Positions 16,231 through 24,768 of a stretch of 49,570 bases of DNA are shown one piece after another. Source of the DNA: SVQP01 sp045594445 (GTDB lineage: Bacteria; Bacillota; Clostridia; Oscillospirales; CAG-272); contig JAZNYL010000011.1 in NCBI GenBank assembly GCA_045594445.1, positions 1-49,570 on the forward strand, read 5' to 3'. The stretch's first letter is position 1, and every line of letters begins with the position of its first letter. The notes beneath the pieces are model-generated. The model did no database searches and was not told the DNA's origin. It saw nothing but the letters and a program-made list of their open reading frames with translations. The position numbers and the translations under genes are program-made.

Positions 16231-17100
16231 ATGATAAGACTATGTGCTTTTTCTGACGAGGCGAATCCTTCGCTTTCCGGTCAGATTGAAGCAATGCAGC
16301 GCAACGGGATTGCATTGACCGAGTTGCGCTCCGTAGCGGGAAAGAACGTAAAGGATTTGTCACTCGAGGAGGCTGCACAAATCAAAGAGACGCTGGCAGC
16401 CGCGGGTATTTCGGTGTGGTCTGTCGGTTCTCCTTTGGGTAAGATCGATATTACGGTAGATATTGATGAATATCTGAAGGTCGTGGAGCACGTATGTGAG
16501 CTTGCATGCGTATTGGGTGCAAAGCGCATTCGTATGTTCAGCTTTTTCAATGCTTACGATCAGCCCGAGCAGGTATATGAGTATCTTGGCCGCATGGTGG
16601 AAGTTGCCAACCGCCACGGCGTCATGCTGTGTCACGAGAACGAAAAGGATATCTACGGCGATACGCTTGACCGTGTGCTGAAGGTCATGCAGAACGTGGA
16701 CGGATTGTATTACGTATACGATCCTGCGAACTTCTTGCAGGTGGATCAGCCCGCAGCCGAAACGCTTGAGGCGCTGCATGGCAAGGTGGATTATTTCCAT
16801 ATCAAGGACGTCATTGCATCTACGGGAGAGATCGTTCCCGCAGGACACGGTGACGGTTTGATTGACAAGCTTGTCGGTATGATAGATCCCGACCGCGATG
16901 CGGTTCTGACGCTGGAGCCTCATTTGAGAGTGTTTGCAGGGTATTCTGACATTGATAATCAGGAAATGAAGAATAAATATACGTTTGCAAACAACGACCA
17001 AGCGTTTGACGCTGCAGTCAACGCACTCAAGGAGATTTTGATCAATAACGGCTACGTTGAAGCGCAAGGAGGATATATCAAGCATGCAAGCGGGACTTAA
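16231..17100 (+). CDS. Sugar phosphate isomerase/epimerase, TIM-barrel (gene 1 of cassette)
   Basis: A 289-residue xylose-isomerase-like TIM barrel. Visible family features: LCAFSDEANPSLSGQIEAM at the N-terminus, acidic residues in LCHENEKDIYGD and YVYDPANF, His in YFHIKDV, and Glu in LTLEPHL, likely metal ligands. Such proteins isomerise or epimerise sugars or oxidised sugars, but the substrate is not predictable. It opens a four-gene plus-strand operon behind GGGAGG. Its stop overlaps the next gene by 17 bp. The pairing with Gfo/Idh/MocA enzymes suggests work on a keto- or inositol-type intermediate. Confidence 0.85.
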   Translation: MIRLCAFSDEANPSLSGQIEAMQRNGIALTELRSVAGKNVKDLSLEEAAQIKETLAAAGISVWSVGSPLGKIDITVDIDEYLKVVEHVCELACVLGAKRIRMFSFFNAYDQPEQVYEYLGRMVEVANRHGVMLCHENEKDIYGDTLDRVLKVMQNVDGLYYVYDPANFLQVDQPAAETLEALHGKVDYFHIKDVIASTGEIVPAGHGDGLIDKLVGMIDPDRDAVLTLEPHLRVFAGYSDIDNQEMKNKYTFANNDQAFDAAVNALKEILINNGYVEAQGGYIKHASGT

Positions 17101-17854
17101 TTTGTTTTCAATTCGCAATTATCTGGATACCGAGGAGCATTTCCTCGAGGCCGCACAAAAGCTCAAGGAGATGGGATATTCCTATATCCAGTATTCGGGT
17201 GGTGCATTTGATCCGGACAGAATCGCCCGCGTCAGCAATCAGACCGGATTGCCTATCGTACTGACGCACGTTCCCATGAATCGCATCATACAGGACACGC
17301 AGGCACTCATGGAGGAGCACGATAAGTTTGGTTGTAAGAATATCGGTCTTGGAGCCATGCCGCCTAATGAAATTGCAAACGAGAGTCGCTGCAAGGCGAT
17401 GATCGAGCAGCTGGATCGCGCAGGCGAGGTCATGAAGGCCAACGGCTTTTCGTTCTTCTATCATCACCATCACTTTGAATTTTTTAAGCATAACGGTCAG
17501 ACCGTGTTTGATTATATCATTGAGAATGCACCCAATATCAACTTCACGCTGGATACCTACTGGCTGCAGTATGGCGGTGTTGATCTCGGCGCTACGATCG
17601 ACCGCTTGAAGGGAAGAATCTGCTGCGTGCATCTGAAGGATTATATGATTGCCAATTCAGCAGAGGCTCTCGGGGGCTTTACTCCCGTGTTTGCTCCCGT
17701 GGGTGACGGCAACATTGATTTTGCCGCTTTGATCCCGCGGATGAAGGCAGCAGGAGCACAGTATTTCTTGGTAGAACAGGATAACGCCGCAACCATGCCC
17801 GATCCCATGGAGCAGGTAAAGCGCAGTATTCAATACATTCAGAACAATCTGTAA
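17084..17854 (+). CDS. Sugar phosphate isomerase/epimerase, TIM-barrel (gene 2 of cassette)
   Basis: ATG 17084 is chosen since AAGGAGG lies 11 bases upstream; the protein is then 256 residues. It is a second TIM barrel of the xylose-isomerase-like group, only distantly similar to gene 1. Key segments are NLFSIRNYL, FFYHHHHFEF, FTLDTYWLQYGGVD, CCVHLKDY and FLVEQDN, which supply the His/Glu/Asp metal ligands of the family. It overlaps gene 1 by 17 bp and precedes the oxidoreductase by 12 bases, so the four proteins are surely co-expressed. The substrate is unknown. Confidence 0.85.
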   Translation: MQAGLNLFSIRNYLDTEEHFLEAAQKLKEMGYSYIQYSGGAFDPDRIARVSNQTGLPIVLTHVPMNRIIQDTQALMEEHDKFGCKNIGLGAMPPNEIANESRCKAMIEQLDRAGEVMKANGFSFFYHHHHFEFFKHNGQTVFDYIIENAPNINFTLDTYWLQYGGVDLGATIDRLKGRICCVHLKDYMIANSAEALGGFTPVFAPVGDGNIDFAALIPRMKAAGAQYFLVEQDNAATMPDPMEQVKRSIQYIQNNL

Positions 17855-17866
17855 AGGAGACAAAAA

Positions 17867-19045
17867 ATGGAAAAAGTAAGAGTTGGTATTATCGGTCTTG
17901 GTAACCAGGGCACGCACTATATGGCAGGCCTTTTCCTTCCCGGCAAAATTCCGAACGGTGTGATCACTGCGCTTTGTGATAACAATCCCGCCAAGGTAGA
18001 GGCCATGAAGGCAAGAACGCAAGGACAGGACGTTGCATATTTTGATAACTATATCGATATGCTGGACAGCGGTCTTTGCGATATGGTGATGGTTGTCGTA
18101 CCTCACTATTTCCATCCCGAGATGGTTATGGAGTGCCTCAAGCGCGGCATTCACGTCATTTGTGACAAGCCCGCAGGCGTTTATACCAAGCAGGTCAAGG
18201 AAATGAACGAGTGCGCAAAGAACAGCAAGGCGCTGTTTGCCATGATGTTCAACCAGCGCACCAATTGCGTATACCGCAAGATGCGTGAGATCGTACAGGG
18301 CGGCGGCATTGGTGAACTGCAGCGCGTGACCTGGATCATTACCGACTGGTACCGCACCCAGCAGTACTACGATAGCGGTAGCTGGCGTGCAACCTGGGAA
18401 GGCGAAGGCGGCGGAGTACTGATCAACCAGTGCCCGCACCAGATCGACCTTGTTCAGTGGGTTGTTGGCGAGATGCCCGTAGAGATCAACGGCTTCTGCC
18501 AGTACGGCAAGTGGCACAATATCGAGGTTGAGGACGAGGTTACCGCGTTCTTCAAGTATAAGAACGGTGCGACCGGTATGTTTATTACCACTACCGGCGA
18601 GGCTCCCGGTACCAACCGCTTTGAGATTTCAGGTACCAAGGGCAAGCTGCTGGTTGAGAACAACAAGCTGTTCTATTGGCAGAACGAAAACGATTCCCAG
18701 GAATGGGCAAGAAGTGCAGATACCGGCTTTATGCCTCCCAAGTGCACCAAGATTGAGGTTGAAACCGACGGCGAAAATCCCCAGCACATGGGCATTATCA
18801 ACAACTTCATTGCAGCAATTCGCGGCGAAGAGCCTTTGTTCGTGGACGGTACCGAGGGTATCAACGGCGTGGAAATGATGAACGCTATGGAGCTTTCCGG
18901 TTGGAACAACGGCGAGACCATCTCGCTGCCTGTTGACGAGGATCGTTACTATAAGGAGCTGCAGGAGCACGTTGCAAAATCAGTCAAGAAGAATTGCGAG
19001 GACGGCGCTGTAGCAGATACGGCAGGTACTTTCGGCAGCAAATAA
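17867..19045 (+). CDS. Gfo/Idh/MocA-family oxidoreductase (gene 3 of cassette)
   Basis: A 392-residue NAD(P)-dependent sugar oxidoreductase. The Rossmann start VGIIGLGNQGTHYMAG is clear. The EKP motif appears as CDKPAG (Asp for Glu, Lys retained). The C-terminal half has SWRATWEGEGGGVLINQCPHQIDLVQW, which carries the His/Asp of the active site. Such enzymes oxidise or reduce a ring hydroxyl, often C3. AAAGGAG precedes the start. Codon choice is more biased than in neighbouring genes, suggesting high expression. Substrate unknown. Confidence 0.88.
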   Translation: MEKVRVGIIGLGNQGTHYMAGLFLPGKIPNGVITALCDNNPAKVEAMKARTQGQDVAYFDNYIDMLDSGLCDMVMVVVPHYFHPEMVMECLKRGIHVICDKPAGVYTKQVKEMNECAKNSKALFAMMFNQRTNCVYRKMREIVQGGGIGELQRVTWIITDWYRTQQYYDSGSWRATWEGEGGGVLINQCPHQIDLVQWVVGEMPVEINGFCQYGKWHNIEVEDEVTAFFKYKNGATGMFITTTGEAPGTNRFEISGTKGKLLVENNKLFYWQNENDSQEWARSADTGFMPPKCTKIEVETDGENPQHMGIINNFIAAIRGEEPLFVDGTEGINGVEMMNAMELSGWNNGETISLPVDEDRYYKELQEHVAKSVKKNCEDGAVADTAGTFGSK

Positions 19046-19055
19046 GGAGGACACT

Positions 19056-20024
19056 ATGAGATCCGCGATTGTCGGTTACGGCAATATTGCAAGACTGCAC
19101 GAGCAGGTGCTGGGCCAACTGGGCCATACCATCGTCGCCGTATGCGACGTTGATCCCAAGAAGCTGGAAAATGCTCCGGGCGAGCGTCATTATACCGATC
19201 TTATTGATATGCTTGATCACGAAGAGATTGACGTTCTGCATATCTGCACGCCGCATTATCTGCATGCAGATATGATCGTGGCAGCGCTCCAAAGAAATAT
19301 CAACGTGCTTTGTGAAAAGCCCATCTGTATTTCGGAAGAGGAGATCGTTCGTGTAATTGAAGCAGCCGATAAAAGCCGGGCGCAGCTGGGAGTTTGCTTC
19401 CAGAACAGATACAATACCGCCAACCAGGCAGTTAAGACCTACTTGAAAGGCAAAAATTCGCTCTGTGCCGTTGCAAGCGTGACGTGGTACAGAGATGCCA
19501 ACTATTACCGTTCCGGCGACTGGAGAGGAAAATGGGCGACTGAGGGTGGCGGTGTGCTGATCAATCAGGCACTACACACGCTTGACCTTGTTCAATGGCT
19601 GGTAGGCATGCCCGAGACTCTGCAAGGGCAGATTTCCTGTATGACGCTTTCCGATGAGATCGAGGTAGAGGATACTGCAGTCATTCTTGCCGGCGAGAAA
19701 AACAACGGCTTTACCTTTTATGCGACCAACGGCGGCCCGACCGACTGCCCGGTGGAGATCACACTCAAGGCTGACGGTGAATGGATCAAGCTTATGCCCA
19801 AGGATGTGATCTACGGTACGCGTCACGAGCATTATGAGGACGTTGCCTATGCGCTTGGAAAAGCATGCTACGGCAGTGGTCACGGTGCTTTGATCGCTGA
19901 TTTCTATGATTGTGTAGCAACCGGCAGACACTTCGAGATCGACGCAAGGGAAGCCGCAAAGGCAGTAAGACTGGTACTGGCGACTTATCGAAGCCAAGGA
20001 AAGCCCGAAATCATTACGAAATGA
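19056..20024 (+). CDS. Gfo/Idh/MocA-family oxidoreductase (gene 4 of cassette)
   Basis: A second, shorter (322 residues) member of the family: AIVGYGNIARLHEQVL at the N-terminus, canonical LCEKPICI, and YYRSGDWRGKWATEGGGVLINQALHTLDLVQW. It starts 10 bases after gene 3 behind AAGGAGG and ends the operon before a strong terminator. Two different oxidoreductases plus two isomerases in one transcript suggest a multi-step route, for example oxidation and later re-reduction of a sugar around an isomerase or lyase step. That reading is inference. Confidence 0.88.
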   Translation: MRSAIVGYGNIARLHEQVLGQLGHTIVAVCDVDPKKLENAPGERHYTDLIDMLDHEEIDVLHICTPHYLHADMIVAALQRNINVLCEKPICISEEEIVRVIEAADKSRAQLGVCFQNRYNTANQAVKTYLKGKNSLCAVASVTWYRDANYYRSGDWRGKWATEGGGVLINQALHTLDLVQWLVGMPETLQGQISCMTLSDEIEVEDTAVILAGEKNNGFTFYATNGGPTDCPVEITLKADGEWIKLMPKDVIYGTRHEHYEDVAYALGKACYGSGHGALIADFYDCVATGRHFEIDAREAAKAVRLVLATYRSQGKPEIITK

Positions 20025-20027
20025 AAG

Positions 20028-20057
20028 AAAAGCAGACGGCATTGCCGTCTGCTTTTT
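20028..20057. terminator. Bidirectional terminator between oxidoreductase operon and trkH
   Basis: A 13-bp perfect stem AAAAGCAGACGGC / GCCGTCTGCTTTT with a 3-base loop and T tails on both strands. Confidence 0.92.
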
Positions 20058-20066
20058 CTATGAAAT

Positions 20067-21506
20067 TTATCTCTTTTTCCATGCGTAAGGGGAGAAGAAT
20101 ACGATCATGGGAACGAATTCCAATCTGCCCAAGAGCATTGCGAGTGTTAAAACAACCTTGGAAAAGGGACTGAAAACCGAGAAATTACCCATTGCACCAA
20201 GGTCGCCAAGCGCAGGGCCGATGTTGTTGATGCAGGAAAGGGTAGCGGTAATATTGGTTTCCATACTGTAACCGTCAATTGCAATCAACACCACGCAAAT
20301 GACAATGGCCAACATATATACGGTCAGATATCCGGTAGCAGAACGAACCGTTTCATCAGAGATCACCTCGCCGTCCACACGTACGACGTTGACCGATCTG
20401 GGGCGGATCATATGCTTGATCTCCCGGAAAATATTCTTGAACAGAATGAGGATTCTTGAAATCTTCAAGCCACCTGCGGTAGAGCCTGCACAAGCACCGA
20501 TGATCATGAGAAGTGTGAGAATTGTTTTGGACAGTACAGGCCAATCGTTGAATTCCACCGTAACAAAGCCGGTTGTCGTCATAATGGAGGCCACTTGGAA
20601 AAATGCTGTTCGAACGGAGTCTCCAAAATTTCCGATCAAATGGAAAATATTTAACGAAACAGCAACGACTGAAACCGTGATCACGCCAAGATACACCTTG
20701 AGCTCCTCGCTTTTGAGCGCCTCCTTGGCCTTGCCGATCAAAACCAAGAAGAACAGGTTGAAGTTAATGCCAAACAGGATCATGAATACGGCGATCACCC
20801 ATTCCGCAGCGGGATTGGCATATCCGGCAATCGAGCTGTTGAGTACCGAAAATCCGCCGGTTCCTGCAGTTGCAAAGGAAGTAACGATCGAATCGTACAA
20901 TGGAAATCCGCAAAGCAACAGAGCAATGAATTCAATGCACGTCAATACGATATAGATGCCGTACAGGATCAGCGCAGTCTGGCGCATCTTGGGAACCAGC
21001 TTGCCCTTTGTAGGCCCTGGAACCTCTGCGCGCATCAGGTGAATGGCTTCACCGCCTGCAGAAGGCAGGATAGCCAGCATAAACACAAGCACGCCCATGC
21101 CGCCCACCCAGTGCGTAAAGCTTCTCCAAAACAGAATACTGCGGGGAAAGCCCTCCACGGCAGTCAGAATAGAAGCACCGGTCGTCGTAAAACCCGAAAC
21201 AGTCTCAAAAAGAGCGTCAATAAAATTCGGGATCACGCCGCTGAACACAAACGGAAGTGCTCCGAATACGGAAAGCAGGATCCAGGCAGCAGATACGCAG
21301 ATAAATCCTTCTCTTGCGTAAATGTGCGTGTTTTGGGGCTTGAGAATGACACAGGGGACCGATATGACAAGCAATATACATATCGTATATACAAAGGGAA
21401 GAATATCTTCCTTGTATATCATGGCTGTCGCCAACGGAAGCAACAAAAGGATCGCTTCTATGAGCAAAATGCAGCCAAGCAAATAGCGAAGCATTCGGTA
21501 ATTCAT
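20067..21506 (-). CDS. trkH: TrkH-type potassium transporter membrane subunit
   Basis: The 479-residue polytopic protein is the K+-translocating subunit of a Trk/Ktr system. Selectivity-loop regions are visible: TTTGASIL (about 112-119), ATAGTGGFSV, TTTGFVTVEF and CAGSTAGGLKISR, one per pseudo-repeat. It begins 2 bases after trkA stops, with no clear ribosome binding site, suggesting translational coupling. Close homologues are called TrkH or KtrB; both names describe the same function. The pair has its own promoter upstream of trkA. Confidence 0.93.
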   Translation of the reverse strand: MNYRMLRYLLGCILLIEAILLLLPLATAMIYKEDILPFVYTICILLVISVPCVILKPQNTHIYAREGFICVSAAWILLSVFGALPFVFSGVIPNFIDALFETVSGFTTTGASILTAVEGFPRSILFWRSFTHWVGGMGVLVFMLAILPSAGGEAIHLMRAEVPGPTKGKLVPKMRQTALILYGIYIVLTCIEFIALLLCGFPLYDSIVTSFATAGTGGFSVLNSSIAGYANPAAEWVIAVFMILFGINFNLFFLVLIGKAKEALKSEELKVYLGVITVSVVAVSLNIFHLIGNFGDSVRTAFFQVASIMTTTGFVTVEFNDWPVLSKTILTLLMIIGACAGSTAGGLKISRILILFKNIFREIKHMIRPRSVNVVRVDGEVISDETVRSATGYLTVYMLAIVICVVLIAIDGYSMETNITATLSCINNIGPALGDLGAMGNFSVFSPFSKVVLTLAMLLGRLEFVPMIVFFSPYAWKKR

Positions 21507-21508
21507 AA

Positions 21509-22864
21509 TTATTTCAAAATATCCTTTATATCGTCAATGTGTTCGCCCTTGGTGATCAGGATAACGGTATCGCCCTTTTCCATTTTATCATTACCCGAAG
21601 GGGTTATGATCTTGTCCTTGTGTACGATGGTTGCGATCAAAATATCCTGTCTGATCTTGAGCTGCTTGAGCGGAATCCCGGTCACGCCCTCCACATGGTC
21701 GTTGATCATGATTTCCAAAGCTTCAAATCGGTTGTCCATCAGCTTATGCAGAGATTCGATCTGAATGTCCTTGGTCATTGCCAGAGAACGGACGTATCTG
21801 ACGATCTCATTTGAGGTCGAGTATTTGGGCGAGACGATGCTGTCCAATCCAACACCCTTGAACAGATCCACGTACTGCATATTTTTGATCAGCGTAATGA
21901 TCTTATTGGTGTTTTGAGATTTTGCGTACAGGGAAACGATTGCATTCTCCTCATCCTCATCGGAGAGCGCGATGAAAGCGTCCGTATTGGCGACCCCTTC
22001 CTCATGCAGAACAGCTTGCTTTGTACCATCCTCATGGATGATGGTGCAATCAAATTGCTCGGCCAAAGCACGGCAGCGTGCTTTGTTGGGTTCAATGACC
22101 GTGGCGCTGATCTTGTTCTTTTGCAAGAGCGTGAGCAAGTAGTAGGTCATTCTGCCTCCACCAACGATCAGAACGTCACGAACGGGATGCTTGTACGCGC
22201 CAATTGCTTTGAAGAACTGCACCATGACGTCATTGTGCGCAGTCATGCATACGGTGTCACCGGCTTGCAGGACGAAATCGCCCTTAGGGATATAGGCCTC
22301 GTTTTTGCGCAGCACACAGCAGATCAGAAAGTGAAGACCGACCTTGGTGTGGATCTGTGCGGGCGTCAGTCCGCAAAGCACAGAGCCTTCCTCCACCGTA
22401 AATTCCGCAAGCTCCACACGGCCGTGATAGCAAGTATCGATCTTGGAAGCGAAGGGGAATCTGAGCATACGAGAGATCTCCTTTGCAACCGAGAGCTCCG
22501 GATTGATGGTCAGCGAAAGGTTCAGATCCTTGCTGAGCATTTGCATCAGCTCGCTGTATTCGGGATTACGCACGCGCGCAACCGTATTCTTCGTGCCAAG
22601 CTTTTTGGCAGACGCACAGCAAAGAATATTCAATTCATCCTGATCGGTCACGGCGATCAGCAGATCCGCCTTGTCCGCTCCTGCCTTGCGCAGTGTGGGC
22701 ACGGATGCGCCGTTACCGTGAACGCCAATGATATCCAGCTTGTTGGATGTTTCTGTCAGAACGGCCATATCCTGGTCGACCAACGTAATATCGTGCTTTT
22801 CGGTTGCGAGCTGGTTGCAAATGACCGAGCCGACCGTACCGGCACCAACAACAATAATGTTCAT
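21509..22864 (-). CDS. trkA: TrkA, NAD-binding regulatory subunit of potassium uptake
   Basis: TrkA is the cytoplasmic gating ring of the Trk system. The 451 residues contain two tandem RCK units. The first Rossmann domain starts NIIVVGAGTVGSVICNQL; the second is DVLIVGGGRMTYYLL near residue 226. Each is followed by an RCK-C domain, the second around VEGVTGIPLKQLKIRQDILIATIVHK. RCK-C domains bind c-di-AMP in several Bacillota, which is relevant because cdaA is also in this window. The start follows GGAG with 6-base spacing. Confidence 0.94.
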   Translation of the reverse strand: MNIIVVGAGTVGSVICNQLATEKHDITLVDQDMAVLTETSNKLDIIGVHGNGASVPTLRKAGADKADLLIAVTDQDELNILCCASAKKLGTKNTVARVRNPEYSELMQMLSKDLNLSLTINPELSVAKEISRMLRFPFASKIDTCYHGRVELAEFTVEEGSVLCGLTPAQIHTKVGLHFLICCVLRKNEAYIPKGDFVLQAGDTVCMTAHNDVMVQFFKAIGAYKHPVRDVLIVGGGRMTYYLLTLLQKNKISATVIEPNKARCRALAEQFDCTIIHEDGTKQAVLHEEGVANTDAFIALSDEDEENAIVSLYAKSQNTNKIITLIKNMQYVDLFKGVGLDSIVSPKYSTSNEIVRYVRSLAMTKDIQIESLHKLMDNRFEALEIMINDHVEGVTGIPLKQLKIRQDILIATIVHKDKIITPSGNDKMEKGDTVILITKGEHIDDIKDILK

Positions 22865-22897
22865 ATATAACTCCGTTTATGAAATGACATTGGGATC

Positions 22898-22926
22898 ATT
22901 ATAGCACAATCAAAGACATATTGCAA
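22898..22926 (-). promoter_or_regulatory. Promoter of trkA-trkH
   Basis: On the minus strand TTGCAA (22926-22921), 17-base spacer, TATAAT (22903-22898), preceded by the extended TGC. Confidence 0.85.
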
Positions 22927-22942
22927 GACTTTTGTAAAATTC

Positions 22943-22971
22943 TTGACATCATACCAAAAAGATGATATGAT
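22943..22971 (+). promoter_or_regulatory. Promoter of the GH109-like gene
   Basis: TTGACA (22943-22948), 17-base spacer, TATGAT (22966-22971) with extended TGA. It lies back to back with the trkA promoter; the two -35 boxes are 16 bases apart. Confidence 0.88.
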
Positions 22972-23005
22972 ATATGGGATGAATTCATCACGGGAGGATA
23001 ACACG

Positions 23006-24205
23006 ATGGAAAAAGTCAGAGTGGCGATTATAGGCCTTGGCTGCAGAGGCGGATACATGCTGCAGAATTGCCTTTTGGATATGGATAATATGGTCGTGAC
23101 TGCGGTATGTGATACGTATCAGGACAGAGTTGATTGGGCCGTGGATGCCATTGTCGGACGTGGATTTGAAAAGCCTTTTGCAAGCACAGACTGGCATGAG
23201 GTGCTGGATCCCGCGCTTGCGGATGCTGTTCTGATCCTTTCTTCGTGGGAATCCCACGTGCCGATTGCCATTGAAGCCATGGAAAAGGGCATTGCCGTCG
23301 GTATGGAAGTCGGCGGTGCTTATACGATTGACCAATGCTGGGATATGGTCCGCGCTTACGAGCGCACCAAAACGCCCTTTATGTTCCTTGAAAATTGCTG
23401 CTACGGCAGAATTGAAATGATGGTCCTGAATATGATCAAGCAGGGACTTTTTGGCGAGATCGTGCATTGCGAAGGTGGCTACTGCCACGATTTGCGCGAT
23501 GAGATCGCTTACGGTCAGGAGAACAGACACTACAGACTGCGCAATTATCTGCACAGAAACTGCGAGAACTATCCCACGCACGAGCTTGGCCCGATCGCAC
23601 AGATTCTGAACATCAACAGAGGCAACAGATTCTTAAGTCTCGTTTCGGTTGCAAGCAAGTCGCGCGGCATGAACGAATATGCTAAGCAGCACGACAACGT
23701 CAATCCCACGCTTCGGACTGCGAATTTCGCACAGGGGGACGTGGTGACCACCATCATCAAGTGCGCAAACGGCGAAACCATTACGCTCAGCCTTGATACA
23801 ACGTTGCCCAGAGCATACAGCAGAAGATTTACCGTGCGCGGTACGCTTGGCATGTATATGGAGGACAACAATTCTGTTTACTTGGATTCCGATTTCACGC
23901 CCGCAGACCATTGGAATTGGTCTGTGCAGTGGAACAACGCAGAAAAGTACCTTGAAAAGTACGAGCATCCTGTTTGGGAGAAGTATCTCAAGGAGGGCAT
24001 TCGCGGCGGCCACGGTGGCATGGACGGCCTTGTATACGACGCGTTCATTGAGGCTGTCAGAAACGGCACACCTTGCCCCATCGACGTCTACGACGCCGCT
24101 GCTTGGATGGCAGTCACCCCGCTGTCCGAGATGTCAATCGCCAAAGGCGGCGCACCCGTCAATTTCCCGGACTTCACCAACGGCGCGTTTTGCGAGAGAG
24201 AATAA
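23006..24205 (+). CDS. GH109-like NAD-dependent glycosidase (Gfo/Idh/MocA fold)
   Basis: This 399-residue protein has the Rossmann start VAIIGLGCRGGYML, but where true oxidoreductases have EKP it reads GMEVGGAYTIDQCWDMV, without the Lys. That, with FLENCCYGRIEMMVLNMIKQGLFG, CEGGYCHDLRDEI and NYPTHELGPIAQILNINRG, matches my recollection of glycoside hydrolase family 109. Members use bound NAD+ in a redox-elimination mechanism, classically on alpha-N-acetylgalactosamine. There is no signal peptide, so the substrate must be imported. ATG 23006 is chosen for GGGAGG 8 bases upstream; an in-frame ATG at 22979 has no such site. It is monocistronic, and the sugar specificity is inferred. Confidence 0.78.
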   Translation: MEKVRVAIIGLGCRGGYMLQNCLLDMDNMVVTAVCDTYQDRVDWAVDAIVGRGFEKPFASTDWHEVLDPALADAVLILSSWESHVPIAIEAMEKGIAVGMEVGGAYTIDQCWDMVRAYERTKTPFMFLENCCYGRIEMMVLNMIKQGLFGEIVHCEGGYCHDLRDEIAYGQENRHYRLRNYLHRNCENYPTHELGPIAQILNINRGNRFLSLVSVASKSRGMNEYAKQHDNVNPTLRTANFAQGDVVTTIIKCANGETITLSLDTTLPRAYSRRFTVRGTLGMYMEDNNSVYLDSDFTPADHWNWSVQWNNAEKYLEKYEHPVWEKYLKEGIRGGHGGMDGLVYDAFIEAVRNGTPCPIDVYDAAAWMAVTPLSEMSIAKGGAPVNFPDFTNGAFCERE

Positions 24206-24213
24206 TATACAGC

Positions 24214-24245
24214 AAAAGACCGCGACAAGCCTTGTCGCGGTCTTT
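24214..24245 (+). terminator. Terminator after GH109-like gene
   Basis: A long stem AAAGACCGCGACAAG / CTTGTCGCGGTCTTT ends in TTT. Confidence 0.88.
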
Positions 24246-24640
24246 GATATGTGCGTTCGGGTGTTTCGTAGGGGGCATTCACGAATGCACCGCGAATTAG
24301 GTTACGCATTCGGATGTAAATCCGTAGGGGAGGAATATTTGCAAAGCAAATTCATCCTCCCGCACGCAATGAGATAGGACAGCCGTTTGGATGATCCTCT
24401 CATAAACCTATTACGGGCTGGCGGATAATATCCGCCCCTACGAACAACCGAACGCGGCTCCGTAGGGCGGGGCTTTACGTCGCGCCTCCAGCCCACGTCT
24501 CGCGAATCAGGTCACGCATTCGGATGAATATTCTCGCGTTGTAGGGACCGGCGTCCCCGACGGTCCGCGAATTAGGTTGTCCGTTCTGGTGTAAACTCCG
24601 TAAGGGCTGAGGTCCTCGACGGTTGGTTTGGCGCGCCGAT
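24246..24640. repeat. Modular intergenic repeat cluster, hairpin-rich
   Basis: No gene is visible. The stretch is built from recurring pieces. A leader CGCGAAT(T/C)AGGT(T/C) followed by (A)CGCATTCGGATG occurs at about 24291, 24501 and, more diverged, 24566. A GTAGGG core followed by a different small hairpin each time occurs near 24268, 24333, 24461 and 24541, and once on the opposite strand (24423-24441, GCGGATAATATCCGCCCCTA). It looks like non-coding dispersed repeats inserted side by side. Such elements are common between genes of gut Clostridia; I cannot compare copies elsewhere in the genome. Confidence 0.7.
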
Positions 24641-24671
24641 TTTTTGATTTTAAACAATTTTACTCTTTTTA

Positions 24672-24700
24672 TTGACAAATCGGTATTTGGAGCGTATAAT
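24672..24700 (+). promoter_or_regulatory. Consensus promoter of the LRR lipoprotein
   Basis: TTGACA (24672-24677), 17-base spacer, TATAAT (24695-24700), in an AT-rich stretch directly after the repeat cluster. Confidence 0.9.
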
Positions 24701-24768
24701 TTCTTATATAATAAAATATTTTCACCAAATAATGCGAATTATGTGGTAAGCAGAAAAGGAGAAAGGGA

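Noticed and set aside
24246..24640. CRISPR array in the repeat cluster
   Set aside because: Repeats are unequal, in both orientations and irregularly spaced, without constant-length spacers or cas genes.
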